From positions 1 to 64,000 of the forward strand of contig JADJZE010000019.1 in assembly GCA_016719405.1 (NCBI GenBank): 64,000 nucleotides of DNA, written 5' to 3'. The stretch comes from Candidatus Aalborgicola lynettensis (GTDB lineage Bacteria; Pseudomonadota; Gammaproteobacteria; Burkholderiales; Burkholderiaceae_C). Each line of letters begins with the position of its first letter. Position 1 is the stretch's first letter. The notes beneath the pieces are model-generated. The model was not told the DNA's origin. It made no database searches and saw nothing but the letters and a program-made list of their open reading frames with translations. The position numbers were made by a program, and so were the translations under genes. Below are positions 26,301-34,826 of the stretch, one piece after another.

Positions 26301-27498
26301 GGTTATAGAACAACCGTTGAAACAGGGCTTGCACGGCATCTTCCGTGGGCGGCTCACCAGGACGCATCATGCGGTAGATGGCCACCCGTGCAGCAAATTC
26401 ATCCACGGTCTCGTCGGTACGCAGGGTTTGGGATATGTAGGCGCCCTGGTCCAGTTCGTTGGTATAGATGCACGGCAGATCCTGAATGCCTGTCAGACGC
26501 AATTTCTTCAGCAAGGCATCGGTTAACTCTTCATTGGCCTTGGCAACAATCTCACCCGTGTCTTCATCAACCACATTGCGCGCTACGACGCGACCGATAA
26601 GAAAATCTTCGGGCACACTGATGTGCGTGGTGTCGGACTGCTCCAGTTCACGGGTATGGCGGGCTGTAACGCGCTTGTCTTTGGCGACAACCACCTTGCC
26701 ACTCTTGTCGGTAATGTCAAAACGAGCCACTTCACCACGCAGACGTTCTGCAACAAACTCCATCTGCGCACCACTGTCCATCAGGCGGAAGTTATCGTTG
26801 ACGAAGAAGTTGGCCAGAATGGACTCGTTGGTCAAACCGATGGCCTTGAGCAGAATCGTAACGGGCATCTTGCGACGACGGTCAACACGGAAATACAGCA
26901 GATCTTTGGGGTCGAACTCGAAGTCCAGCCAAGAGCCACGGTAAGGAATAATGCGAGCCGAGAACAACAACTTGCCCGAGCTGTGGGTTTTACCTTTGTC
27001 GTGTTCAAAAAAGACGCCAGGCGACCGGTGCAACTGTGACACGATCACACGCTCGGTGCCGTTGATGATGAACGAACCCTTGCCCGTCATCAACGGAACT
27101 TCACCCATATAAACTTCTTGCTCTTTGACCTCTTTGACTACCTTGTTTTGCGTCGTCGACGACTCACGGTCATAAATGATCAACTGAACTTTGGCCCGCA
27201 CAGCCGAAGCAAATGTCAAACCACGGGTCTGGCACTCACGGACGTCGAATCCCGGCTTGGCCAAGTTGTATTCGAGGTACTTCATTTCGACAAATCCGTT
27301 GTGCGAAACGATCGGGAAAGCCGCTTCAAACGCTGCCTGCAACCCCTCAGATGTTCTCTTTTTGGGAGCTATGTCCGCCTGTAAAAATGCGGTATACGCA
27401 TCTTTTTGCATTTGCAACAGGTAGGGAATTTCAAGCACGCTATCGCGACTACCGAAGTTTTTGCGTATGCGTTTGCGTTCTGTGTATGTGTAAGCCAT
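23386..27498 (-). CDS. rpoB: DNA-directed RNA polymerase subunit beta
   Basis: The 1370-residue beta subunit. Start ATG 27498 (MAYTYTERKRIRKNFG) is preceded by GGAGAG 6–8 bases upstream. The rifampicin region FMDQTNPLSEITHKRR is wild-type in the usual contact residues, suggesting rifampicin sensitivity. C-terminal hallmarks (KPGDKMAGRHGNKG-type: LQPGDKMAGRHGNKGVVSK; FGGQRFGEMEVWALEAYG) are intact. Follows rplL after a 256-base spacer with a strong hairpin. Confidence 0.99.
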   Translation of the reverse strand: MAYTYTERKRIRKNFGSRDSVLEIPYLLQMQKDAYTAFLQADIAPKKRTSEGLQAAFEAAFPIVSHNGFVEMKYLEYNLAKPGFDVRECQTRGLTFASAVRAKVQLIIYDRESSTTQNKVVKEVKEQEVYMGEVPLMTGKGSFIINGTERVIVSQLHRSPGVFFEHDKGKTHSSGKLLFSARIIPYRGSWLDFEFDPKDLLYFRVDRRRKMPVTILLKAIGLTNESILANFFVNDNFRLMDSGAQMEFVAERLRGEVARFDITDKSGKVVVAKDKRVTARHTRELEQSDTTHISVPEDFLIGRVVARNVVDEDTGEIVAKANEELTDALLKKLRLTGIQDLPCIYTNELDQGAYISQTLRTDETVDEFAARVAIYRMMRPGEPPTEDAVQALFQRLFYNPDTYDLSRVGRMKFNAKMGRSESTGPKVLTNEDILAVVKILVDLRNGRGDVDDIDHLGNRRVRCVGELAENQYRTGLARIEKAVKERLGQAEQEPLMPHDLINSKPISAALKEFFGASQLSQFMDQTNPLSEITHKRRVSALGPGGLTRERAGFEVRDVHVTHYGRVCPIETPEGPNIGLINSLALYARLNEYGFIETPYRRVVDAKITNEIDYLSAIEEGKYVIAQANAALDKDGKLTGDLVSAREKGESILVGAERVQYMDVSPAQIVSVAASLVPFLEHDDANRALMGANMSRQAVPILRPEKPFVGTGIERVAAVDSGTVVTATRGGVVDYVDATRIVIRVNDAEAQAGEVGVDIYNLIKYQRSNQNTNIHQRPIVKKGDRLAKGDVIADGASTDLGELALGQNMLVAFMPWNGYNFEDSILISERVVAEDRYTSIHIEELVVMARDTKLGSEEITRDIPNLSEQQLNRLDESGIIYVGAEVQPGDTLVGKVTPKGETTLTPEEKLLRAIFGEKASDVKDTSLRVDQGSQGTVIDVQVFTREGIPRDRRAQQIIDDELKRFRLDLNDQIRIVEADAFDRIEKLLVGKVANGGPQKLAKGTKIDKAYLASVERFHWFDIRPAEDEVASQLESIKNSLEQTRHSFDLAFEEKRKKLTQGDELPAGVLKMVKVYIAVKRRLQPGDKMAGRHGNKGVVSKIVPVEDMPYMADGTPCDIALNPLGVPSRMNVGQVLEVHLGWAAKGIGQRIGDMLQAEAKVAEVRGFMEKIYNGSGRKEELANLRDGEVFEMAANLAGGATFATPVFDGATEQEIRGMLELAYPDDIVKAKGLTTARTQAHLFDGRTGEQFERPTTVGYMHFLKLHHLVDDKMHARSTGPYSLVTQQPLGGKAQFGGQRFGEMEVWALEAYGAAYTLQEMLTVKSDDVQGRTKVYESIVKGEHSIEAGMPESFNVLVKEIRSLGIDIELERS

Positions 27499-27643
27499 TA
27501 GCTCTCCGGGCAAAGACTAAAGGAACCTGGGGGTCCTAGGCGACTGAGTTATTCTTGGCGATTGGCCACTACCAATCACTGGCGGACGGCTGCGCATTGC
27601 ACGCAACCCGTACCAAGGCATCTTCTGCAGTCGGGGTCAGAAG

Positions 27644-27678
27644 ACACTCAAAAGTGGCAATTCATCACTTTTGAGTGT
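27644..27678 (-). promoter_or_regulatory. Perfect 13-bp hairpin between rplL and rpoB
   Basis: ACACTCAAAAGTG and CACTTTTGAGTGT pair perfectly around a 9-base loop, about 77 bases past rplL. No T-run follows on the minus strand, so it is not a standard terminator. E. coli has an RNase III processing hairpin and attenuator in the same spacer; this hairpin is a good candidate for that role. Confidence 0.65.
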
Positions 27679-27754
27679 GCACTAACTGCACATTTCACAA
27701 GCAGCAAAGGCTGGGAGCCCTTTTAAAGCATCCCAGCCCAAGCGCGAAGATCGA

Positions 27755-28129
27755 TTACTTCAACTCAGCCTTAGCACCGGCTTCGACCAATTTCTTCAAA
27801 GCAGCCTCAGCATCAGCCTTGGAGATGCCTTCCTTGACGTTCTTGGGTGCACCGTCAACCAGATCCTTGGCTTCTTTCAAGCCCAGGCCAGTGATTTCAC
27901 GCACGGCCTTGATTACGGATACCTTCTGGGCACCAGCGTCAGTCAACACCACGTTGAACTCTGTCTTCTCTTCGACAGCAGCAGCAGCACCGCCGCCACC
28001 AGCGGCAGGTGCCGACATAGCAGCTGCGCTTACCCCGAATTTCTCTTCGATGGCTTTCACCAAGTCGTTGAGTTCCATGACCGTCATGCTATCCAGCGCG
28101 GTCAAAAATGCGTCTTTATCGAATGCCAT
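27755..28129 (-). CDS. rplL: 50S ribosomal protein L7/L12
   Basis: The flexible stalk protein of the large subunit, 124 residues. The N-terminal dimerisation helix region is followed by an Ala/Gly-rich hinge (AAAMSAPAAGGGGAAAAVEE) and the C-terminal factor-binding domain (KVSVIKAVREITGLGLKEAKDLVDGAPK). Lies 92 bases after rplJ. Confidence 0.99.
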   Translation of the reverse strand: MAFDKDAFLTALDSMTVMELNDLVKAIEEKFGVSAAAMSAPAAGGGGAAAAVEEKTEFNVVLTDAGAQKVSVIKAVREITGLGLKEAKDLVDGAPKNVKEGISKADAEAALKKLVEAGAKAELK

Positions 28130-28147
28130 TTTTATTTCCTACAGTTA

Positions 28148-28188
28148 GTTGAGGACAGAGCTTCGCTGCGCTCCGGACTGTCCCGCAA
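28148..28188 (-). repeat. Hairpin in the rplJ–rplL spacer, shared with rpoB–rpoC
   Basis: Same border sequences as 23338–23381 (GTTGAGGACAG and CTGTCCCGCAA), with a different middle (AGCTTCGCTGCGCTCCGGA) that can also fold. It lies 19 bases upstream of the rplL start. Confidence 0.6.
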
Positions 28189-28221
28189 TGTTTCACGTTT
28201 GTTACTACAGGCCGCGGGCAA

Positions 28222-28752
28222 TTACGCCGCAACTGCCTCAGCGGGTGCAGCTTCTTCTGCCGCACCTGCGCCCCGTTGTTCCGCCAGTGCGGCCAGCACA
28301 CGGGCTGTACGCGAAATGGGGGATTGCATCAAGCCCAGCAACTGCGCCAACAACACTTCTTTGGAAGGGATGCTTGCGAGCTGTTTCACGCCGTTCACGT
28401 CCAGCGCTTTTCCGCCATACGCACCAGCCCGGATGACCAACTTGTCGTTGGTCTTCGCGAACTCTGCCACCACTTTTGCGGCGGCCACTGCGTCTTGAGA
28501 AAAGCCATAGATCAAAGGGCCAGTCATCTGGTCGGCGACGACTTCAAATGTGCTACCTGCAACAGCACGGCGAGCCAGGGTGTTTTTCAACACACTCAGC
28601 GTCACTCCGTTGCTGCGCGCGGCAATGCGCAATTTAGTCATGTCGGCGACCGTGATGCCACGGTACTCCGCGATCACGAGCGTTTGAGCTTTAGCGGCGA
28701 GGCTGGTCACATCACTGATGACCGCTTCCTTCTCACTGCGATTAAGACTCAA
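28222..28752 (-). CDS. rplJ: 50S ribosomal protein L10
   Basis: The stalk base protein that binds 23S rRNA and L7/L12 dimers, 176 residues. The N-terminal RNA-binding portion (LNRSEKEAVISDV, ALVIAEYRGITV-like LVIAEYRGITVADM) and the Ala/Glu-rich C-terminal helix that binds L12 are visible. Likely autoregulates rplJL translation through its leader. Confidence 0.98.
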   Translation of the reverse strand: MSLNRSEKEAVISDVTSLAAKAQTLVIAEYRGITVADMTKLRIAARSNGVTLSVLKNTLARRAVAGSTFEVVADQMTGPLIYGFSQDAVAAAKVVAEFAKTNDKLVIRAGAYGGKALDVNGVKQLASIPSKEVLLAQLLGLMQSPISRTARVLAALAEQRGAGAAEEAAPAEAVAA

Positions 28753-29021
28753 GGTCTACTCCTTTAAATGCGCTTGGCGGCATTTGCCACCTTACGCGCC
28801 ACATTGCAGCGACCAACTGTTTACGAAACTTTCATTTCATCTGCAGCGGGATCGCCATCTGCGTTGGCTGGACACCGTGTGAACAGTGTGCCGGTTTAAG
28901 TACCTGTCTACATTGCTGAGACTGGCACACCAACGGTCTCGGATGGCCTGCGTCGGTCTTTCAACCGCTTACAGCCCACCACATCGAAGCCACCTTTTGG
29001 GGCAGCTTCAAATTTTTGCGA
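28753..29021 (-). promoter_or_regulatory. rplJ leader (candidate L10 autoregulatory region)
   Basis: A 269-base spacer between rplA and rplJ with no reading frame of its own. In many bacteria the rplJ leader folds and binds the L10–L12 complex. The size and position fit; I did not derive the kink-turn fold, so this is by position. Confidence 0.45.
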
Positions 29022-29717
29022 TTAAGCCGAGATGGACTGGAGATCCACGCGGACACCCACACCCATCGTCGAAGAAACCGCCACCTTGCGCAAATACAAA
29101 CCCTTGCTTGAAGCGGGCTTGGCTTTGACCAGCGCATCCACTAAAGCGGCCAAGTTACCCTGCAACTGGGCGGACTCGAATGAACGACGGCCAATGGTCG
29201 AATGAACGATACCGGCTTTGTCAACACGGAACTGGACCTGGCCAGCCTTGGCGTTCTTCACCGCAGTAGCAACATCAGGGGTCACGGTGCCAACCTTGGG
29301 GTTGGGCATCAAACCACGAGGTCCCAAAATTTGACCCAATGTACCCACAATACGCATGGCATCAGGGGCAGCAATCACGATATCAAAAGGCATGTCACCG
29401 GCCTTAACCATAGCGGCCAAGTCGTCCATTCCAACGATATCAGCACCGGCAGCTTTGGCCTCTTCAGCTTTGGCACCCTGTGCAAACACCGCCACGCGCT
29501 TGGTCTTACCGGTTCCGTTTGGCAAAACTACAGCACCACGCACCACTTGATCCGACTTCTTGGCATCAATACCCAGTTGCACAGCCACGTCAATCGACTC
29601 GTCGAACTTGGCATTGGCAAACTCTTTCACCAGACCGAGCGCATCATTCAAACCATAAAGTTTGTTGTTATCAATCTTGCCCTGTTGGGTCTTTTGTTTT
29701 TTAGTGAGTTTGGACAT
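29022..29717 (-). CDS. rplA: 50S ribosomal protein L1
   Basis: Large-subunit protein of the L1 stalk, 231 residues; it also represses translation of the rplK–rplA message in E. coli. The hallmark GPRGLMPNPKVGTVTPDV is present. It starts immediately after the rplK stop with no gap. Confidence 0.99.
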   Translation of the reverse strand: MSKLTKKQKTQQGKIDNNKLYGLNDALGLVKEFANAKFDESIDVAVQLGIDAKKSDQVVRGAVVLPNGTGKTKRVAVFAQGAKAEEAKAAGADIVGMDDLAAMVKAGDMPFDIVIAAPDAMRIVGTLGQILGPRGLMPNPKVGTVTPDVATAVKNAKAGQVQFRVDKAGIVHSTIGRRSFESAQLQGNLAALVDALVKAKPASSKGLYLRKVAVSSTMGVGVRVDLQSISA

Positions 29718-30149
29718 TTACAGGCCCTCCACATTCACACCCATGGATCGGGCAGTGCCAGCGATGGTACGAACGGCACCGTCCAGATCGGCAGCGTTCA
29801 TGTCTTTCATCTTGGTCTTGGCAATTTCTTCCAGTTGCGCGCGCGTAATCACGCCAACCTTGTCCATGTGCGGACGGGCAGAGCCCTTGTCTAACTTAAT
29901 GGCTTTCTTGATCAACACCGTAGCAGGTGGTGTCTTGATGATGAAAGTAAAGCTCTTGTCGGCATACGCAGTAATCACCACAGGCAAAGGCAGCCCTGGT
30001 TCAACACCCTGGGTCTGCGCATTGAATGCCTTGCAGAACTCCATGATATTCAAACCACGTTGACCCAAAGCGGGGCCGATGGGGGGGGAAGGGTTGGCCT
30101 TACCTGCTGGTACTTGCAGCTTGACAAAACCGACGATTTTTTTCGCCAT
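29718..30149 (-). CDS. rplK: 50S ribosomal protein L11
   Basis: GTPase-centre protein, 143 residues from ATG 30149 (MAKKIVGFVKLQ). The Pro-rich PSPPIGPALGQRGLNIMEFCKAFN and the C-terminal GTARSMGVNVEGL are typical. GGAG-like sequence (AAGGAGAAATC) precedes this ATG, settling the start over an in-frame upstream one. Confidence 0.99.
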   Translation of the reverse strand: MAKKIVGFVKLQVPAGKANPSPPIGPALGQRGLNIMEFCKAFNAQTQGVEPGLPLPVVITAYADKSFTFIIKTPPATVLIKKAIKLDKGSARPHMDKVGVITRAQLEEIAKTKMKDMNAADLDGAVRTIAGTARSMGVNVEGL

Positions 30150-30281
30150 GATTTCTCCTTGCGGGTGATAACGCATTGATCTGCAACATTACAGACCGCA
30201 GCTCCCCGGGGTTAACGACTCTTCAAAAACATTTCGCACCGAATCGGGAAGCGCGAAACCAAGTTAAAACACAACCGGTAT

Positions 30282-30875
30282 CTAAGTTTTCTCAATCTGC
30301 GAAAACTCCAACTCCACAGGGGTCGAACGACCAAAAATAGTTACCGCCACGCGAACCTTGCTCTTCTCATAGTTCACATCCTCTACAGAACCATTGAAGT
30401 CAGCAAAAGGGCCCTCTTTGACGCGGACAAATTCACCCACCACAAATTCAATTTTGTGCCGAGGCTTATCCGTCCCTTCTTGCATCTGATTGACGATTTT
30501 CATCACCTCAGATTCGGATATAGGTGCGGGGCGATTCTTTGCCCCACCAACAAAACCGGTGACCTTATTGGTGTGCTTGACCAAATGCCATGTATCGTCA
30601 TCCATGACCATCTCAACCAATACATAGCCAGGAAAAAACTTGCGCTCAGTGGTTCTTTTCTGGCCGTTTTTAACCTCAACCACCTCCTCCATAGGAACCA
30701 GAATGCGACCAAATTTATCCTGCATGCCAGAGCGCGTAATACGCTCAAGAATATTGCGTTCTACGGCTTTCTCCATACCAGAATAGGCATGAACGACATA
30801 CCAGCGCAGGTCAGGATTCGAGCCCGGCACAGGCGCGGACATCGAGATCACAGGGGTATCTACAGCATCCGTCAT
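30282..30875 (-). CDS. nusG: Transcription termination/antitermination protein NusG
   Basis: Binds RNA polymerase and links it to Rho or ribosomes. ATG 30875 overlaps the secE stop (TAATG); a GTG 12 bases upstream is possible. The NGN domain (RWYVVHAYSGMEKAVERNI; FFPGYVLVEM) and KOW domain (VGEFVRVKEGPFADFNGSV) are intact. Confidence 0.98.
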   Translation of the reverse strand: MTDAVDTPVISMSAPVPGSNPDLRWYVVHAYSGMEKAVERNILERITRSGMQDKFGRILVPMEEVVEVKNGQKRTTERKFFPGYVLVEMVMDDDTWHLVKHTNKVTGFVGGAKNRPAPISESEVMKIVNQMQEGTDKPRHKIEFVVGEFVRVKEGPFADFNGSVEDVNYEKSKVRVAVTIFGRSTPVELEFSQIEKT

Positions 30876-31258
30876 TATTTTTTCCACCCCAGGATCAAGT
30901 CATATAAAAACCACTCAAGCGTCTTGTCAGTCATCCACAAAAACATGGCCATAATCAACACGAACCCGAACACATAGGCCGTGATTTGGATAGCCTCCTT
31001 GCGAGCCGGCCAAACCACTTTGCGCACCTCACGCCACGCATCATGCCCAAACGCAACCAACTGCTTGCCGTGCTCAGACACAAGAAACACACCGGTCGCC
31101 GCAAGCAAACCCAAAATCAAGGCAAGCCACTGCACCCACTGCCCTTGCTTGGCCAACAAATAATACGCAACCAAGGCAAGAACCACCAACGCAGATGCCG
31201 CTGCAAGCTTCGCCTTATCCGCCCCAGTACTGACTGTTTGAACTTGTGATGTGGCCAT
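30875..31258 (-). CDS. secE: Protein translocase subunit SecE
   Basis: Essential inner-membrane partner of SecY. At 127 residues it has three membrane helices (LVVLALVAYYLLA; WLALILGLLAATGVFL; YVFGFVLIMAMFLWM), like the E. coli long form, with the conserved EVRKVVWPARKEAIQ amphipathic segment before the last helix. Overlaps nusG by one base. Confidence 0.97.
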   Translation of the reverse strand: MATSQVQTVSTGADKAKLAAASALVVLALVAYYLLAKQGQWVQWLALILGLLAATGVFLVSEHGKQLVAFGHDAWREVRKVVWPARKEAIQITAYVFGFVLIMAMFLWMTDKTLEWFLYDLILGWKK

Positions 31259-31364
31259 ATTGAGGTTTTCGTGGTGTATTTCGATGTAATTTCTGGCAAC
31301 CCAAGAAGGCGAAGCCCGCTAGAACCCTAGCAGGCTTAAAATCCACCTCGTCACATCACCATGG

Positions 31365-31440
31365 TGGCAGGGGCAGTAGGAATCGAACCTACAACCTTCG
31401 GTTTTGGAGACCGACGCTCTGCCAATTGAGCTATACCCCT
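31365..31440 (-). tRNA. tRNA-Trp (CCA)
   Basis: 76-base cloverleaf with encoded terminal CCA. Anticodon loop TCTCCAAAA gives CCA. It lies 8 bases after the tuf stop and upstream of secE, the usual tuf–trnW–secE order. Confidence 0.97.
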
Positions 31441-31448
31441 ATAAATCC

Positions 31449-32639
31449 TTAAGCGATGATTTTGGCAACCACACCCGCACCCACGGTACGACCGCCTTCG
31501 CGGATCGCGAAGCGCAGACCTTCTTCCATGGCGATCGGGTTGATCAGCTTCACCGTGATCGACACGTTGTCACCCGGCATCACCATCTCTTTGCCTTCGG
31601 GCAACTCGATCGCTCCGGTCACATCCGTGGTACGGAAGTAGAACTGGGGACGGTAGTTGTTGAAGAAAGGCGTGTGACGGCCACCTTCATCTTTGGACAA
31701 AACGTAGATTTCGCCTGTGAAGTGGGTGTGGGGCTTGATGGAGCCGGGCTTGCACAGCACTTGGCCGCGCTGCACGTCTTCACGCTTGGTGCCGCGCAAC
31801 AGGATACCGACGTTGTCGCCAGCTTGACCTTGGTCCAGCAACTTGCGGAACATTTCCACACCGGTACAGGTGGTTTTTTGGGTGTCTGCAATACCGACGA
31901 TTTCGATTTCTTCGCCGACCTTGATGATTCCGCGCTCCACACGGCCGGTCACCACGGTACCGCGACCAGAGATGGAGAACACGTCTTCCACGGGCATCAG
32001 GAACGCACCGTCAACAGCACGTTCTGGCAGAGGGATATACGTGTCCAATGCATCGGCCAGTTTCATGATGGCTTCTTCACCCAAAGCACCCTTGTCGCCT
32101 TCCATGGCGAGCTTGGCAGAGCCGTGGATGATGGGGGTCTTGTCGCCTGGGAAGTCATACTTGTCGAGGAGTTCGCGCACTTCCATTTCGACCAGTTCCA
32201 ACAACTCAGCATCGTCAACCATGTCGCACTTGTTCAGAAACACGATGATGTAAGGAACACCCACCTGGCGAGCCAAGAGGATGTGCTCGCGGGTCTGGGG
32301 CATAGGGCCGTCAGCGGCAGAGCAAACCAGAATAGCGCCGTCCATTTGAGCTGCGCCGGTGATCATGTTCTTCACATAGTCGGCGTGTCCAGGGCAATCC
32401 ACGTGGGCGTAGTGGCGGTTGGCGGTTTCGTATTCAACGTGGGCGGTGTTGATGGTAATGCCGCGTGCTTTTTCTTCAGGTGCAGCGTCGATCTGGTCGT
32501 AGGCTTTAGCCTGACCGCCGAATTTTTGCGCCAACACCGTGGTGATGGCCGCTGTCAGCGTGGTCTTGCCATGGTCAACGTGACCGATGGTGCCCACATT
32601 GACGTGGGGCTTGGTACGCGTGAATTTTTCTTTTCCCAT
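31449..32639 (-). CDS. tuf: Elongation factor Tu
   Basis: 396-residue GTPase that brings aminoacyl-tRNA to the ribosome. G1 GHVDHGKTT, G3 DCPGHADY, G4 NKCD and the C-terminal VRFAIREGGRTVGAGVV are intact. It is enclosed by tRNA genes (Thr upstream, Trp downstream), implying one processed transcript. Confidence 0.99.
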   Translation of the reverse strand: MGKEKFTRTKPHVNVGTIGHVDHGKTTLTAAITTVLAQKFGGQAKAYDQIDAAPEEKARGITINTAHVEYETANRHYAHVDCPGHADYVKNMITGAAQMDGAILVCSAADGPMPQTREHILLARQVGVPYIIVFLNKCDMVDDAELLELVEMEVRELLDKYDFPGDKTPIIHGSAKLAMEGDKGALGEEAIMKLADALDTYIPLPERAVDGAFLMPVEDVFSISGRGTVVTGRVERGIIKVGEEIEIVGIADTQKTTCTGVEMFRKLLDQGQAGDNVGILLRGTKREDVQRGQVLCKPGSIKPHTHFTGEIYVLSKDEGGRHTPFFNNYRPQFYFRTTDVTGAIELPEGKEMVMPGDNVSITVKLINPIAMEEGLRFAIREGGRTVGAGVVAKIIA

Positions 32640-32721
32640 TTTTCAGACTCCGAAAAGCAATGAGGTCAAACCAACAAAAACACCATGCACGCGCCCAAAA
32701 CAAAGACAGCAATGCAAAAAC

Positions 32722-32796
<75 letters not shown>

Positions 32797-32833
32797 AAAA
32801 TCTTTCACAATAAAACCAACAATAAATCAACTA

Positions 32834-32907
32834 TGGAGCGGGGTAGGAGAATCGAACTCCTCGCTTTAGCTTGGAAGGCTAAGGTATTACCACTATACGA
32901 ACCCCGC
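32834..32907 (-). tRNA. tRNA-Gly (TCC)
   Basis: 74-base cloverleaf with encoded CCA. Anticodon loop CTTCCAAGC gives TCC; acceptor GCGGGGT pairs with the ACCCCGC end. Confidence 0.97.
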
Positions 32908-32940
32908 ATAGATTCGCCTTACCGACAATCGACTTATCAC

Positions 32941-33026
32941 TGGTGGAGAGGGCTGGATTCGAACCAGCGTACTCGTAAGAGGGCAGATTTACAGTCTGCT
33001 GCCATTAACCACTCGGCCACCTCTCC
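32941..33026 (-). tRNA. tRNA-Tyr (GTA)
   Basis: 86-base tRNA with a long variable arm, as expected for Tyr, and encoded CCA. Anticodon loop ACTGTAAAT gives GTA. First tRNA of the tuf transcript. Confidence 0.97.
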
Positions 33027-33112
33027 AAGGTGAACCCCGAATTATGCCACGAAGTATTAGCCTTGTCATGACAGTGTCGAAGATTTTTTCTTTCTCGCCA
33101 CGCAGTCCAGAT

Positions 33113-33889
33113 TCACCGCACCAGTGCGCCGTTTAGTGCATGCCGTTCCTTCCATGCCCGCGCCTGCGAAAAATGACCACAACCGATGAAAGGCACGGGC
33201 GGACGCAATGCAGACAGCGGTGATGGATGGTTGGCAGTCAGCACCAGATGCCGCCCGGCGTCGATCAAGGTCCGTTTGCTCTGCGCATGCGCGCCCCACA
33301 ACATAAACACTTTCGGTACGACGTCTTGCGACACGTGGCGAATCACGGCATCGGTCAACACCTCCCAGCCTTTGCCCGCATGGCTGGCGGGCAGCCCTTC
33401 CTCCACCGTCAGGCAGGTATTGAGCAACAAAACACCCTGCTCTGCCCAGCGCACCAGACTCCCCCCCGGTTGCGGATGGGTTGGAAACGGCGTACCCAAA
33501 TCGCGCTGCAGTTCCTTGAAAATGTTGCGCAGCGACGGCGGCAAGGCCACACCCGGTGCCACTGAAAAAGCCAAGCCCTCGGCCTGCCCTCTGCCGTGGT
33601 AAGGGTCTTGCCCCAAGATCACCACACGCACCGATTGCGGCGGCGTGAGTTGCAAAGCCCGCAAAGGCTGGGGTGGGAAAATCGTGGCCCCTGCGGCCAA
33701 GCGTTGCCGCAAAAAATCGAGCAACGACTGCCCGTTTGCCGACTGAAAAAAAGCATCCACCACGGGTTGCCAAGCCAACGCAACCGGCCAATCCACCGGA
33801 TTGGCTGCGGTTAACTGCCCGCTCTCTACCGGCACGGGCTCACCCACTGCGCCTTCAGACAAAACCTGCGTGTCGATTGGGCGCACCAT
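33113..33889 (-). CDS. ung: Uracil-DNA glycosylase
   Basis: Family 1 enzyme that removes uracil from DNA, 258 residues from ATG 33889 (MVRPIDTQ). The water-activating loop GQDPYHGRGQAEGLAFSV and the minor-groove loop HPSPLSA are intact. The ~40 residues upstream of this ATG overlap trpC and are rejected. It ends the trp operon, 13 bases after trpC. Confidence 0.96.
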   Translation of the reverse strand: MVRPIDTQVLSEGAVGEPVPVESGQLTAANPVDWPVALAWQPVVDAFFQSANGQSLLDFLRQRLAAGATIFPPQPLRALQLTPPQSVRVVILGQDPYHGRGQAEGLAFSVAPGVALPPSLRNIFKELQRDLGTPFPTHPQPGGSLVRWAEQGVLLLNTCLTVEEGLPASHAGKGWEVLTDAVIRHVSQDVVPKVFMLWGAHAQSKRTLIDAGRHLVLTANHPSPLSALRPPVPFIGCGHFSQARAWKERHALNGALVR

Positions 33890-33902
33890 AAAAACCAACC
33901 CC

Positions 33903-34691
33903 TCACGCAAACAAGGCCGCCAGCGCTTCGCCCGGCTCGGGCGCACGCATAAACGCCTCACCCACCAGAAACGTATGCACGCCGGCGGAGCCCATACGCA
34001 ACACATCGTCACGGGTCTGGATGCCGCTCTCGGTGACCAGAATTCGGTCTGCTGGAACTGCCGCGCGCAACGCCAAAGTGGTATCCAGATTCACCTCAAA
34101 GGTTTTCAGGTTGCGGTTATTGATACCCAGCAGCGGCGTTTTCAGCCTCAACGCGCGATCGAGTTCGGCACCGTCATGCACCTCCACCAACACCGCCATA
34201 TCCAACCCCAGGGCGATGGCCTCTAAATCCTTCATCTGCGCATCGTCAAGGCAGGCCGCAATCAGCAAAATGCAGTCGGCGCCCATGGCACGGGATTCGT
34301 AGATTTGGTACGCATCGACCATAAAGTCCTTGCGCAGCACCGGCAACTGGCACGATGCACGGGCTTGCTTGAGGAAGTCGGGCTCGCCCTGAAAAAACTG
34401 CCGGTCGGTCAGTACCGACAGACAAGCGGCACCGTTTTCGGCGTAGCTTTGGGCAATGTCGGCGGGAATAAAGTCGTCGCGCAACACCCCCTTGCTGGGG
34501 CTGGCCTTTTTGATCTCGGCAATCACCGCGGGTCGGCCCGCGGCGATCTTGGCGCGCAAGGCGCCCACAAAGTCCCGCGTCAGCACCCGGCTCTCGGCGT
34601 CGGCACGCACCAGCTCCAACGGTTTGCGCTTCAACGCGGCCGCCACTTCCTGGCGTTTCACGGCCACAATTTTGTCCAAAATATCACTCAT
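33903..34691 (-). CDS. trpC: Indole-3-glycerol phosphate synthase
   Basis: Closes the indole ring in tryptophan synthesis. A 262-residue TIM barrel with the catalytic Lys in AEIKKASPSKG and in PVLRKDFMVDAYQI, and the phosphate-binding VTESGI. Start ATG 34691 fits MSDILDKIVAVKRQEV. About 135 bases downstream of trpD. Confidence 0.97.
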   Translation of the reverse strand: MSDILDKIVAVKRQEVAAALKRKPLELVRADAESRVLTRDFVGALRAKIAAGRPAVIAEIKKASPSKGVLRDDFIPADIAQSYAENGAACLSVLTDRQFFQGEPDFLKQARASCQLPVLRKDFMVDAYQIYESRAMGADCILLIAACLDDAQMKDLEAIALGLDMAVLVEVHDGAELDRALRLKTPLLGINNRNLKTFEVNLDTTLALRAAVPADRILVTESGIQTRDDVLRMGSAGVHTFLVGEAFMRAPEPGEALAALFA

Positions 34692-34826
34692 GTTCTTCCT
34701 CAAGGTTGGGAGACAGGGCCACTAATCTGCCCCCTCCATGCGTACATCGGCCAGGGACAGCGCCAGGGTTTGCCCGGCTAGCTTACCGGCCCACTGCGGG
34801 TCAGCCCAAAGATTGATCCCGCAAAA

